64,000 bases of DNA, taken from assembly GCA_010093605.1 (NCBI GenBank), contig MU004191.1, positions 47,112 to 111,111 of the forward strand, given 5' to 3'. The notes below the pieces were generated by a model, which was given only the letters and a program-made list of their open reading frames with translations, ran no database searches and was not told the origin of the DNA. Made by a program: the position numbers and the translations under genes. Shown piece after piece: positions 10,080-20,010 of the stretch. Positions within the stretch are counted from its first letter, which is position 1. Each line of letters starts with the position of its first letter. This DNA comes from Lophium mytilinum (Eukaryota > Ascomycota > Dothideomycetes > Mytilinidiales > Mytilinidiaceae).

Positions 10080-11130
10080 CAGGATTGATGACAGATTTAC
10101 TATGTATGTTGATGATTGCTGCGGAGGAGAGTAGCTGGACAGAGACTGGACAAAGCCGAGATGAAACGGAGTTCTTCGGCAGTCAAGTTTCTCCGATCCG
10201 GACCCCAATACAACTCTCTCCCCAGCATCTCCGTCATCCGCTCCGCACATGATGCATCTGGATAAAGATTCACCGGCACATCAGCAACGGCAAAGTTGCA
10301 GATCAGTAGTGCTATCCCAATGCCCGCTACACTCGTGCCTTCGCCTTTAGGATACTCAACTCGTCGCCTAGGAAAACGGACTCACTTTCGGCGGAGGAAA
10401 GATATCTACTGTTAGCGTCTGGGTGATAATCTCCTACGATAATGATTCACTCACTACCTTATCCAAACGCCGTAACTGCTTTGACAAAGCAAGGAGGCAA
10501 CAAATTCTACTACAAAAAGAAAGAAATCGCAGGAAAGGTGTGTCAAGACCCACAGCTGAAGACTCTCGAGGTCGGCGTCCTCGATTATAAGTAGAATATT
10601 ACCCCTAGATCTTGACCCCGTCCCTATCGGCGACCTCTTTAACAAGAAAGGGCGGTCATGGGCGAGCGGACTCACTACCCTTGGAGCTATCACCATCGTT
10701 TTGATCTCACAATCTGCAGCAGCCGCCATTCTTTCTTTTTCAATGCTTTCCAACGTCATCGTGTCATTATGCCCTCTCCTATCAGCCGGTCCTTTGCGCG
10801 TTGCGCAAGTACATGCACGCATCTATCAACGAAGCGTACTATTCAACCTCAGCAGCTCTTCAGACTTGAGCCCTGGATAGAGAAGGGTTTGCGATCGCCC
10901 AAGCGATGGCGTATGACATGTATGAGGTGGCATTTGGCTTGTTCTCGAGGTTAGTGAAGCCGGTATTGATGCGTCGCTGTCTGTCGCGTTGCAGGTTGCG
11001 TTGTCATACACGCAGGTGCCATATCCTAGAGTTCTTTGATGTCCGTGGTCAAGGTTACTCACCTTCGATACATAGTAGTTATCGTGATTCGTGTGGACCT
11101 CGATACCTTCCATATTTTCAAGAGACACAG
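10080..11130 (-). pseudogene. Possible multi-exon gene or gene relic, structure unresolved
   Basis: Several coding-like segments exist but no clean model emerges. On the minus strand an exon ending with a stop near 10093 reads GIGIALLICNFAVADVPVNL and continues with a Cys-containing LGRELYWGPDRRNLTAEEL segment. It can be joined through a GTGAGT...GTGTAG intron (about 10324-10382) to an upstream exon, and an ATG-started frame of 100 codons begins at 11128. On the plus strand other segments are also protein-like, for example an ATG frame at 10442 and a hydrophobic stretch at about 10660-10790 with an apparent frameshift near 10875. The strand is therefore uncertain. It could be a decayed membrane or secreted protein gene. 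Not identified. Confidence 0.25.
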
Positions 11131-11169
11131 TAACTTCATCACTTGAAACTTACATGTCCTTCTAACGGA

Positions 11170-12318
11170 ATGTCTGCATCAATTTCTATACTCTTGGGCC
11201 TTCTACTCGGCACGTTCCTTTTCGTGCTCTACCGCTTCCATATCGCTCGAGAACCCTCCCCAGACTCGTTCACTGAAACCTTCTCCGTAGCGCACATCCC
11301 CTCAAACACTGATTTTGACATCGCCTCAACACCCCCACACCCTTACCGCCCCTGGAAATCCGGCAAATTCCACATGACCATGGGCCTGAAGCGAATGCCA
11401 GAAGCTGACTGGCTCCTCCTCGACAATAAATACCTCCCAGAACAAACTTTCCGCCGAGAACTCTTGGCCACCCTCCCCGAAGGCGTGTACCAGCAACTCC
11501 CCGGCCCTCGCGTCCACGCCGCCTGCGTCGAGACGCTGGAGTGCATAGTCGCATTTCTAACAAAGCGGTATCCCCGGCTCTTCCACCTCGCCCCGGGGAA
11601 AGAAGAAGGCCGATACATCCACAATACGCTCACTAACCTGACATTCAAGATCAGCGAACCCTTCAACGAATCGCCACTAGTAGTAGCTGCCCAGCTGGTG
11701 ATGGAGGATATCAACATCCTGATGGCTGGGACGGGGAAGCAAGACCCCACTCAATACTTCCTCGTCGCGTCCTTCACGATGGCGCCCGTCGGCTGGTACC
11801 TGCAAGAGCGAATTGGCTGGCCGCTCTATAAGATTCACCTCCCCGTTCCCTTATGGGGTGCCAAACTCCGCAAACCTGTCGAGAACTTCTTCCGCAGGCT
11901 TTTGGTGTCCCAGCCCGTGGAGCGGTATAATTGGTTTATCCAGACGAACGACGTGCTATTTCAGCAGGAACCATTTGCGGCGGAGCTTGAGGCGCCGCTG
12001 AGGGTTGAGGATGTTAGGATAAGGCATGAGCGACAGACGCTGCGGAGGTTACCGAGAACACGCGCGGTGGTGTTTATGGTGCGGACGTATGTGACGAAGT
12101 TAACGGACTTGGAGGGAGAGGAGGAGAGTGTGAGGGAGCTGCTGGGGGCGGTGGAGGCGTTGCCAGAGGGGGTGGCGGGGTATAAAGCGAGGCAGGTCTG
12201 GGGGGAAGGGTGGTGTAGAGAGGTGTTGCGAAAGCATGATATGAATGACCGGGGAAGGGAAGATAGGATTGACGGGTGGCAGGTTGTTCGGGAAGAGGAC
12301 TTTGCTGAGGATAGATAG
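11170..12318 (+). CDS. DUF3445 / heme-dependent oxidative N-demethylase-like protein, membrane-anchored
   Basis: 382 residues from the ATG at 11170 (the frame upstream opens with TTG). Residues about 4-22 form a single N-terminal membrane anchor (SILLGLLLGTFLFVLYRF). The body matches the DUF3445 family, seen in the WKSGKFHMTMGLKRM and ADWLLLDNKYL motifs after the anchor, the ERYNWFIQTNDVLFQQEPF segment, and the paired RHERQTLRRLPRTRAVVFMVRTYVT stretch near the end. Bacterial relatives form the alpha-subunit-like part of heme-dependent oxidative N-demethylases. Fungal members are uncharacterised or poorly characterised, so the enzymatic role is inferred only from the family. No intron. Length is normal for the family. 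Confidence 0.8.
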   Translation: MSASISILLGLLLGTFLFVLYRFHIAREPSPDSFTETFSVAHIPSNTDFDIASTPPHPYRPWKSGKFHMTMGLKRMPEADWLLLDNKYLPEQTFRRELLATLPEGVYQQLPGPRVHAACVETLECIVAFLTKRYPRLFHLAPGKEEGRYIHNTLTNLTFKISEPFNESPLVVAAQLVMEDINILMAGTGKQDPTQYFLVASFTMAPVGWYLQERIGWPLYKIHLPVPLWGAKLRKPVENFFRRLLVSQPVERYNWFIQTNDVLFQQEPFAAELEAPLRVEDVRIRHERQTLRRLPRTRAVVFMVRTYVTKLTDLEGEEESVRELLGAVEALPEGVAGYKARQVWGEGWCREVLRKHDMNDRGREDRIDGWQVVREEDFAEDR

Positions 12319-12983
12319 GAAGTCGATTATTGTGAATGATCTAGCTGAATGAATACCTAGGGAGTTTAATCTGAGAAACTACCTAAGTATCCATGGAAAT
12401 GGGCTCCGTTGACACTTCGGGCGAGGTCCGCCACCCGCGCTAATTTCTTCGTCCCTACCCATGGTGTCAAGCTCTCAAAGCCTTTCTCCGGCTTATCATC
12501 GAGCGATTAATTACATTACAGTATGTGGAGCTAGATAGCGTCAAGTCCAGACTTGAGAAGAAGGGTAGTGGGATTGACGTAGAGATACCGGGGCGTCAAT
12601 CCCGCCACTCTTCTTTCTCATGTTTGTACAGCACGATAATAGAAGTCCGCAAAACCATCATGGGCGCGTTTTCCAGGATTATAGAGCATCAAATTACTCT
12701 AAGCGATACGTCACGTGTCAGTACGTATTCCCCTGTCTGCCATCGCTTGAAATGTCTCCGTTGTTCGGAGCCTGAGTTGTCAAAATCCAAATATCTTGCC
12801 CCTTTCACATGGTTTGAAGCACTTCAAGCGGTGTCAGGATAGTATAGCGAGTAAGCAAATGTATACAGAATTAGTTGATTCCAATCTATCGTAAGACTCC
12901 CTGGAAATCACGCCTCGCGACAATGAGCCAGGGTGAGTTCTCGAAAGGTCAGTATTAGTGAAGCCATTAGAGGTCGTCAAAGA
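12319..12983. other. Intergenic between convergent genes
   Basis: 665 bp with only one weak 105-codon frame (12525-12842) lacking any recognisable feature. No gene supported. Confidence 0.5.
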
Positions 12984-13919
12984 TCAAAAAACCAAGGCCG
13001 CCAGGAGCAATCCTGCGATGCCGGCAGCTGGCACGGCGATCGTGAAATGGCGACCTCCAGCGCCCAGGACGTGGGTGACAGTCGCTGGCATACTAGAAAG
13101 TCCTTGGGCGGTAGAAGTCGTTAAGCGCAAATGTGTCTCGGTAGGCGGCGTATTAGACTCAGTTCGTAGGATCGTGGTGAGTTCTGCGGTAGCGTTCAAG
13201 TTGGATGATAGTTTCGATAAAGCTGGGCTGGCCAAAGTGCTCGAGATCTTGCCATCGTGGGTGGGGGATGATGCAGTCTGTGTCGTAGTTGAGAATTGGA
13301 GCCAAGTGAAGCTCGGTAGCAAATCACACTTGTTCTTATAAACATCTTGGCAGTAGTATCCATCCCTGCAGCACGCGATACCGCACTTGAGGAAGCCAGC
13401 GCAGGCTGGAGTAGATGTCGGCAGGGAAGATGGCGCAGTAGGGAAAGGCGCTGGAGTCGCACTACTCCCCATCCCTAGTTTCTTCCAGCTAGTAGTGACC
13501 GTCTTCATCCCTAATTTCTCCAAGCCGGCAGTAATAGTGACTGCCCTGTTTGCCAGCGGATCAGCGCCGAAGCTGAGGGTCAAAGGATATTCGCTCTCGG
13601 TCGTAGGATAGTCGGTACCACCAAAGCTCAAAGTACAATCGGCTTCGGTAACGCTCCTAGTGTCGCAATAGATGCTCTGAGAGAACACCGGTTCTTCGGT
13701 GTAGTGTATCTCGACGAAGCCTGGCCCGAAGGTCAAGCGGGAACTGCTCATGTCGTAGACGATGGTTGAGTCATGGGAGGTTACCACGCTGGCGAGCGAG
13801 GGGGCGTCGATGGCGTAGTCTGGGATGAAAAGCGAGGTAACGCTGGTGGTCTGGCTGAGCACGGTGGTCCAGATTAGGGCCATGACGAACGCCGCGGCGA
13901 GGGTTATGGGAGTGCGCAT
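12984..13919 (-). CDS. GPI-anchored-type surface protein with Cys-rich motif
   Basis: 311 residues, single exon, ATG at 13919. An N-terminal signal peptide (MRTPITLAAAFVMALIWTTVLS) is followed by a Thr/Ser-rich ectodomain, a compact cysteine cluster at about residues 172-198 (pattern C-x5-C-x3-CC-x5-C-x6-C in the CAGFLKCGIACCRDGYYCQD region), a long Ser/Thr-rich stalk, and a C-terminal hydrophobic tail (IAVPAAGIAGLLLAALVF). This is the architecture of Pezizomycotina GPI cell-wall proteins. A role at the cell surface is likely; a specific function is not known. Neighbouring gene at 8888-9358 is of the same broad class but unrelated in sequence. Confidence 0.8.
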   Translation of the reverse strand: MRTPITLAAAFVMALIWTTVLSQTTSVTSLFIPDYAIDAPSLASVVTSHDSTIVYDMSSSRLTFGPGFVEIHYTEEPVFSQSIYCDTRSVTEADCTLSFGGTDYPTTESEYPLTLSFGADPLANRAVTITAGLEKLGMKTVTTSWKKLGMGSSATPAPFPTAPSSLPTSTPACAGFLKCGIACCRDGYYCQDVYKNKCDLLPSFTWLQFSTTTQTASSPTHDGKISSTLASPALSKLSSNLNATAELTTILRTESNTPPTETHLRLTTSTAQGLSSMPATVTHVLGAGGRHFTIAVPAAGIAGLLLAALVF

Positions 13920-14613
13920 CGCGGAGTTGGTAGAATATAGTAGGTAGGTGAGGAGCGATTGAAGTTTCCTGAAAAGACTGTAGTTGGTATGGTCGAGAAA
14001 TGAGAGAGTGGCTGTTGAATGAGATAGAGTTAGTCGGGGCTGTCATTGGAGGAGTGAATGTATTGTGATAGCAAAGAGACGATGGTGGGATCGCAGCTGT
14101 GGCCGATACATCTCACCTTGATGGCCTCAGTTCTCGACGGGCAGATCACGAAAGTTGAGAAATGTGATATACAGATGAAGAAGCTGGTGGCGGAAGGGTG
14201 TTGTTGATGTTTCCGTCACAGTCACGTGCTGCTCAACGGAGATTGGTCGGTATCAGCGTGCGCTTATCTAGTGGAGTGAAGTTCCTCGACCTTCAGTTTC
14301 GACTCTATCATAATGCATCTATTTTAGGTCCTCGTTATACAGATCGATCATTAATATGATCTTAACACACTTAGAAATACGCGGCAAGCAAGCAGTTGGT
14401 TCCAGGTGTCCTAAAAGTGCGTCGTCCGTGCCTCCGTTTCAGGCAGCCATCTGAGCAATTTCTCTTCTCTCCCTTATCTGAGGCACAGCATCTTTCTTCC
14501 CGTTTCTGAACGCAAGTGTGAACCCTTCTCCTGGACCACGTAAAACCAATCCTCGATATCGAACATCCATTCTCCTTCATCATCACCTTATATCTTCCTA
14601 CTAAAACCTCACG
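13920..14613. promoter_or_regulatory. Divergent promoter region
   Basis: 694 bp between two outward-facing genes (12984-13919 minus and 14614-15438 plus), so it should contain both promoters. The 3' part is CT-rich, ending in ccttatatcttcc just before the ATG at 14614, as is common in fungal leaders. No gene seen. Confidence 0.5.
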
Positions 14614-15438
14614 ATGCTCCTCACCCTACCCCGCGAACTCCGCGACCTCATCTACACCTTTGCCCTCTGCCCCCCCGACCGCGACCACCGCGTCAAAATC
14701 CACCGCTCCCCCGCCCCAATCGAGCTCTCCCACCTCCGCGTCTCCATCGATCTGTCCCTCCTCCGCGTCTCACGGCAACTCTACACCGAAACTCACCCCC
14801 TCTACTACTCCACCAACCTCTTTCACGTCCTCGGCCGCGCCGCCGACACCCTAATACCCTTCGTCGACAACATCGGCCCGCGCGGGCTCCAGCATCTCCG
14901 TGCCCTATCCGTCGCCCCCTCGGGCGAGACCGCCTCCAGACGCGTCCGCTTCAGTAGCGCGATCGCGCAGATCCCGCAACTCGAGCGACTAGAGCTGCGG
15001 CTCTTCGACACCTACTTCCTAAGCGAAGCGGGGCGGGGGAATTCGGTGGCAGAGACGCTGGATCGTAGCCACGACTATGGGTGGCTAACCCCGCTGAGCG
15101 GGCTGAAGAGATTCGATATCGTGCTGGGGTTACAGTGCGGGCGCGGGGAGCAGGGATGCGGGCGACCGAACGGACGCAGCTGTGTGGAGTGGCGGGAGGC
15201 GGCAAGGGAGGTGCAGCGGGCGATACGGGTGGAGGTCTGTCAGCCGCGGGCCGCTTTTGGGATGTCGCCGAGCTATTCGAGGCGGCAAAGGCAGCGGGCG
15301 AAGGCGATGGAGCAGCGGAAGTTCTTGAGAGAGATGGAGAAGTTCAGGGAGAGGATGGAGAGGGAGTTGGAGCGGCCGGAGATGGGGGCTGTGAGGAGGG
15401 AGTTGCGGGCGAGGTTTGCGAGTGCTTCACAGCCGTAG
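14614..15438 (+). CDS. 2EXR/F-box-like domain protein
   Basis: 274 residues, single exon. The N-terminus reads MLLTLPRELRDLIYTFAL, followed by LLRVSRQLYTETHPLYYSTN, the two hallmarks of the fungal 2EXR/F-box-like family (a Leu-Pro-x-Glu helix then a conserved cRQLY.E..pl.Y..N segment). A leucine-rich middle follows, and the C-terminal 70 residues are strongly charged (RQRAKAMEQRKFLREMEKF), likely a helix or coiled coil. Such proteins are hugely expanded in Pezizomycotina; their biochemical function is mostly unknown. The gene is GC-rich with strong C/G third positions. Confidence 0.75.
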   Translation: MLLTLPRELRDLIYTFALCPPDRDHRVKIHRSPAPIELSHLRVSIDLSLLRVSRQLYTETHPLYYSTNLFHVLGRAADTLIPFVDNIGPRGLQHLRALSVAPSGETASRRVRFSSAIAQIPQLERLELRLFDTYFLSEAGRGNSVAETLDRSHDYGWLTPLSGLKRFDIVLGLQCGRGEQGCGRPNGRSCVEWREAAREVQRAIRVEVCQPRAAFGMSPSYSRRQRQRAKAMEQRKFLREMEKFRERMERELERPEMGAVRRELRARFASASQP

Positions 15439-15552
15439 GATATAGAGTATCTCTCCGCGTTCATTTCTCAGGTTCATGGTTTCAATGCTCGTATCTTTTC
15501 GCTTTCATAGGTCGTCATCCCTACAGTGTTCACGCACAAGAATTATTCTTCC

Positions 15553-16975
15553 CTACCCGTACAGACTCCTCACCGTCTTAGCATGCTCCCTCGCCAACCT
15601 CCTTGGATTAAGAGTCTCAAACGCCATGCTCCACACTTTTTTGCTCTCTCCCGCGCTTCTCTGGATTGAGGACCTAGCTCCGACATGCTGCGCCAGCATC
15701 GGATATGCGGAGTACCGCTGCAAGCCCTGTTCCCATGCCCAGTCCCGGATCAGCATATCATGCACCCCCTTCTCCGCCCACTGTCGCATATAACCAACCA
15801 ACCCTGGGATATGCTCCCGGTTAAACACAAGCGCTTGATTGCAGCATCCAAAGGATTCCGGGCGCACGCCGGGTGCGGGCGGCAGGAGGGAAGCTTTGCC
15901 AGACTGGAAGAAGAGGACTACAAAAGCGGGGATGGCGATGAAAGATATCACGAATGCGCTGGCCCGGTCCACGTGAGGATGCGTTTTCGAGCGCAAAAGG
16001 CATAGGATGACGTAGAGCGTGGATCCGATGGCGAGCGAGATGGGCAGCTCGTGGTTCCCGCCAATGTGCTTCGAGGACCATCCCGTCGACCGCTCCTGGT
16101 TGAATGTCCGGACGTACACCCACTTTCCTGCCTTACCTTCCTGCTCCGTGTGCCGTGCTGTCTCTCGCGCCGCCCACAGCGACCGTGCAAACCACCCGTC
16201 TGCCGCGATGATATCGTCTTCGAAGAGGGCGATGTAGGGGGAGGCGGTGGTGTCGTAGCACTGCTGGAGAGCATGGGCGTAGTCAAGCGGAGCTTTAGAG
16301 AGGACGGTCTTGCCAGCGGTCTCGAGGGCGTGGAAAGAGGGGACTTCCTCTGCTGGTAGTATATCGGTGTAGGAGTAAACGCGATCGACGAGGTGTCGGA
16401 GCCAAGGCTTATTGTAGGTAGTATGCTGGGTGGGTTCAGTGTTGGCGAAGAAGATCTGGACGTTGACATCGCGCCGTTCGGGTTGGGTCAGGCCAGCCAA
16501 GAAGCTGCCAAGGGAGGTCTAGGTTAGGTCAATGACGGGAGTGGTTGTTTTATGTTATATTGGTACGAACCTCAAGGTACTGTTTCTCTACATCTCGTCG
16601 GACTGTTAAGAATGTGGCGCACATGCTTGCATTATACCTTGCCTTTGTAAATCCCATATTGTCCGCGTTTTCACCTAGAAGTGCGCCCTGCGCTTCGACT
16701 TCGGTGATGAGAGCCGCGGCTTGGTTCTCTCTGAAAGCAGTATACCAGCGACCATAGGCACGGCTCTCATCAAAGAAAACACTGCCAGGATCTCGATAGA
16801 AATGGCCATGTCCGTAAAGAATACAAGCGGAGAACAGAATAGTTATGGTGAGCAAGGTACGGAGGACAGCCGGAAGCGACTGCAAGTACCGCATCACCGA
16901 GCGAACTGGCGATTGTTTGCATGTTGCGAGACTGGTGGGGTATCCTTTTGAGGCCACATTGTGTAGAGGGTACAT
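15553..16975 (-). CDS. PGAP4-like GPI-glycan glycosyltransferase (two exons)
   Basis: Exon 1 is 16975-16571, intron 16570-16519 (52 nt, GTTCGT...CTAG) and exon 2 is 16518-15553, giving 456 residues. A second start at 16894 (MRYLQSLPAVL) is equally plausible. Features: a type II membrane anchor (about residues 34-54), a CATFLTVRRDVEKQYLE segment joined to LAGLTQPERRDVNVQIFF, the metal-binding acidic motif ALFEDDIIAADGW, and a tandem hydrophobic pair (PISLAIGSTLYVILCLL and AFVISFIAIPAFVVLFF) inserted within the catalytic region, followed by GCCNQALVF. Tandem transmembrane helices splitting a GT-A fold are characteristic of PGAP4 (TMEM246), which adds GalNAc to GPI anchors in the Golgi of animals. 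The fungal product and acceptor are inferred, not known. Confidence 0.8.
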
Positions 16976-18611
16976 GGTATTGGGGTGATATATTGTGTAG
17001 ATGGAGAACGGAGATGAGAGACCTCGTGAAGCCGGAAAGAGAGATCTTCACTACGAAGGATGCGCCATGTAAGTACTAGGTAATCCCTCCTGCGCGCGAA
17101 CATCACTTCCTTTCCTATCTGAAAGCCGTGTGGCTGTGGGTAGCAAAGCTCGGCCAGGTACGTGGTTTCAAGGAGTCAAGGAAGCCTTGCGTGAGAATTT
17201 AGAGGGTAAGGCTGAAAAAAGAATCTCGAATGACCAAACCATCAGATTGGAAGAAAAGAGAATGACCCCAAGAGAGAAGCCTTCTGGAAAATGTAGAGAC
17301 ATGTGAGCCTTGTAACATGCAAATGATGAAACAGGCAGAGCGGGCCACCCGGTGCTCTAAGTGGGCCTCTCCCCCGGGGCTGTGCAAGCGTCGCACACGA
17401 GAACCAAGTGAGCAAGAGACCAAGGATACTCATACACAGTAATCATACGAGGCTTTTATCCAGGATAATCGTGTCTCGAAAAGCTTGGCCTGGCATACTT
17501 GCCATTCTAGTGGTGCTCGAGTCGCACTAGAAGCCATGGGCGCATACGACACATCAGAGACAACCATAACCGGCGCACATGGAGCAAGGATGATGCTGAT
17601 CATGACCTAGCAGGTCTATTTTGGAGGTTTCTTTTGGTTGATGCAGAATAATCAACTCCCTAGAAAGGAAATCCTTAATGAAAAGGTGAGAAACCGGTAG
17701 CTAGGAAATACGAGGCGATCAGCATATCTGTCCTAAACACGAGTCCCCGAGCACCCGAGCGTTCCGCGGAGGGTATATCCACCCAGAATCCATGGTTTCT
17801 TCAACAGTCGCTTCTATTCTCCTCAAAACACTTGTTAGAGAGATTGTTTGTTAATGAGTTGTAACGAATTTTACGAGTTTTCTGCGTCGAGAAATCTGCT
17901 CTGCCGCGCATCGTATCGAGTCAAAAATGTGGAAGGAGCTGCCGTGTGTGTGCGGATGAATGCTACGCTAATTTAGGTTGCGATTTCTCACTGTTTTATT
18001 CCTTCTTCGACTGCGGACTGATAGGGGCGAAGGATTGAGGTTGAAACCCCCAGGAGGCGTTGATCGTCGGTCGTCGGCTACGTCGGCTCGCTCATCACGT
18101 GACTGAGCCTAGTCAGCCTCCACCTTGTCGCTTGAGGTCTTCCTTTTCCATAGATGGTTCTCCAGATATGGGTTTCTTGACACTAGAAAGTATTGAAGCG
18201 CATTCCAGGCAGTAGGACAGAGATCACGTGGTTCTACTCACTATCTACACCATGAAAGCCTATTCTTGCCAACTCTCCTCAGACCGGTCTCATGCGCTAA
18301 GCCTTCATTCGCGTTGGTCTGAGCGCCGACGATGATCCCGTGCGCCCCCGAAAATCCAAAGTTGCTGTAGGGTCTGGAACCGTTACGTCGAGTCTTTCAA
18401 CCATGGTTCAAATGTCCTCCGTCCGATGAGCGATAACGGATTTTCGATGGCGTTTTCTCCTCGGTAACTTCAACAGTTTTTCTTTTTCTCATGCAATAGT
18501 TCTCTTTTGTTTCCTTGTATTTCAGCCAACTTTTCTCCTTTCTACTATCACCGTCAATAGTCAGAACTATCAGATACTGGTTCTTTTTCGATAAAGCCTC
18601 ATGATCTCGCC
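16976..18611. other. Intergenic, 1.6 kb
   Basis: Between divergent genes. Short frames at 17199-17433 and 18397-18618 have no recognisable features. A short palindrome caaccatggttcaaatg-like element lies near 18400. Nothing else seen. Confidence 0.5.
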
Positions 18612-19550
18612 ATGCCAATCAAATTGTTACTTGCCCGACTGGTCGAGGCCGATACACACCCGAAAGCCCAGTGGAAGTCACGAGAAGAGCTAGCACGCTT
18701 GATATGGGCGCGCGATCTCTCTCGGGGCTATGTCCCGACGAGAGATTCTATTATAAGGCGCCTTGAAGAGTATGACAGTATGGCTGAAGACGAAAGACCA
18801 CGGGATGATCACGGAGCTGCTGCGCTATTGAAGAGATTGATGAAAAGAACGGACTTCGACGCAAAAGACGACAGTAAGCTGTGTAATATGCTCCTCGACC
18901 GCGGATATCCCCCTTTTGAAAACCGGAGGTTTAACATCATCCTTCTTCACGCCAGCACGAACACCACGTTTGACTATAAGAATGCGGCGACTGAAGAACT
19001 GACCGAAATGTTGAAACGACGCAAAATCCGGATCGCTACGACTGCATCGAAAGCTTTCAAAATCGAACTACTCAAACAAGACGACGAAGCAGATCGAGAT
19101 GTTAGAAATAACGCGTACGCAGAGGTGCTGGCGTGGAAAACCTCTTTTGAGGCATGTCAGCGGCAACAACAGGCTCTGGCAGAGGGACATTATGCAAATC
19201 TCGACCCTGAATACGTTCCGGACCTCTTGCGCCAACGAAATTTATCAGGCTATGGCTCGCTCGCTAGTCAGATCAAGCGGATCAAGAGACATGACAAGGT
19301 CTATTGGAGTATGCCCACTTTGCCGCAGTTAGAGGAGAGGGCCACTAGCCTCGAGATCTTGTATGAAGGGGCTTTGCGCGATCTTGAGATGGCGACTGGG
19401 CAACCGGTACCCGAGGACCTGGACGAGATCGTAAGGGATGCCTTGATGAAGGGAAAAACAGAAGCGCGGGGTTCTATGCAGGTGGGAGAGGCGGGTTATG
19501 GGTATCGCCATTCTGGTTCGGCGGCTTCGTCGATCCAGACGTCTCCGTAA
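18612..19550 (+). CDS. Hypothetical protein with a SAP-like helical motif
   Basis: 312 residues, single exon, ATG at 18612. The protein is charged and largely helical. Residues about 125-153 (AATEELTEMLKRRKIRIATT then SKAFKIELLKQDDE) resemble the SAP/HeH motif pattern in which a leucine-rich helix precedes a Gly/Thr turn and a K-x-ELL helix; SAP motifs bind AT-rich DNA or RNA. The match is by eye and weak. The C-terminal 35 residues are Gly/Ser-rich and probably disordered. No family was recognised with confidence. It lies in the same orientation as the next gene, about 460 bp downstream. Confidence 0.65.
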   Translation: MPIKLLLARLVEADTHPKAQWKSREELARLIWARDLSRGYVPTRDSIIRRLEEYDSMAEDERPRDDHGAAALLKRLMKRTDFDAKDDSKLCNMLLDRGYPPFENRRFNIILLHASTNTTFDYKNAATEELTEMLKRRKIRIATTASKAFKIELLKQDDEADRDVRNNAYAEVLAWKTSFEACQRQQQALAEGHYANLDPEYVPDLLRQRNLSGYGSLASQIKRIKRHDKVYWSMPTLPQLEERATSLEILYEGALRDLEMATGQPVPEDLDEIVRDALMKGKTEARGSMQVGEAGYGYRHSGSAASSIQTSP

Positions 19551-19579
19551 ACACATTGTGGGAAAGAAAGGTCTAAGAG

Positions 19580-19819
19580 ATGCCTGGTTCATCCTCACGA
19601 TCTAAGGTTCGAGACAAAACACCAAGAAAATATCGCTCGACCGTCAGACGATCTCGAAAGGCACTCAGTGAATGGGCAGTTGACCAAAAGAACATCCGTG
19701 CACAAACAGCCGCAAAGGACACCCCTCCGTTGGACAACCTCCCTTCCTTGACAACCTCGAATCCGCTACCGCCATCCCACTCTTCCTCGACCACCACCCC
19801 TACTCTTATATACAGTTGA
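19580..19819 (+). CDS. Doubtful small ORF (79 codons)
   Basis: An ATG frame opening with a basic region (SKVRDKTPRKYRSTVRRSRK) and ending in a Ser/Thr/Pro-rich tail. The opposite strand of the same stretch is also open (19573-19911) and would encode a coiled-coil-like segment after a possible acceptor at about 19916. Neither version has other support, so this may be an untranslated spacer between the genes at 18612 and 20011. Confidence 0.25.
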   Translation: MPGSSSRSKVRDKTPRKYRSTVRRSRKALSEWAVDQKNIRAQTAAKDTPPLDNLPSLTTSNPLPPSHSSSTTTPTLIYS

Positions 19820-20010
19820 TGGCTTAATTGCTGATTGACGTCCACCCTCAGAGCCTGCACTCTGTCTTCCCTAGACTTGCCAATTTCCGCTTCAAGCCAT
19901 CTTTTAACCAATTCCTATCGAACAAACCTTGAAGTCAGGGCATCTGTACGTGATTGCTTCTGCGAAACCATCCGTTTCAATCGTCCATCACAGCCATTGG
20001 CAAACGTACC

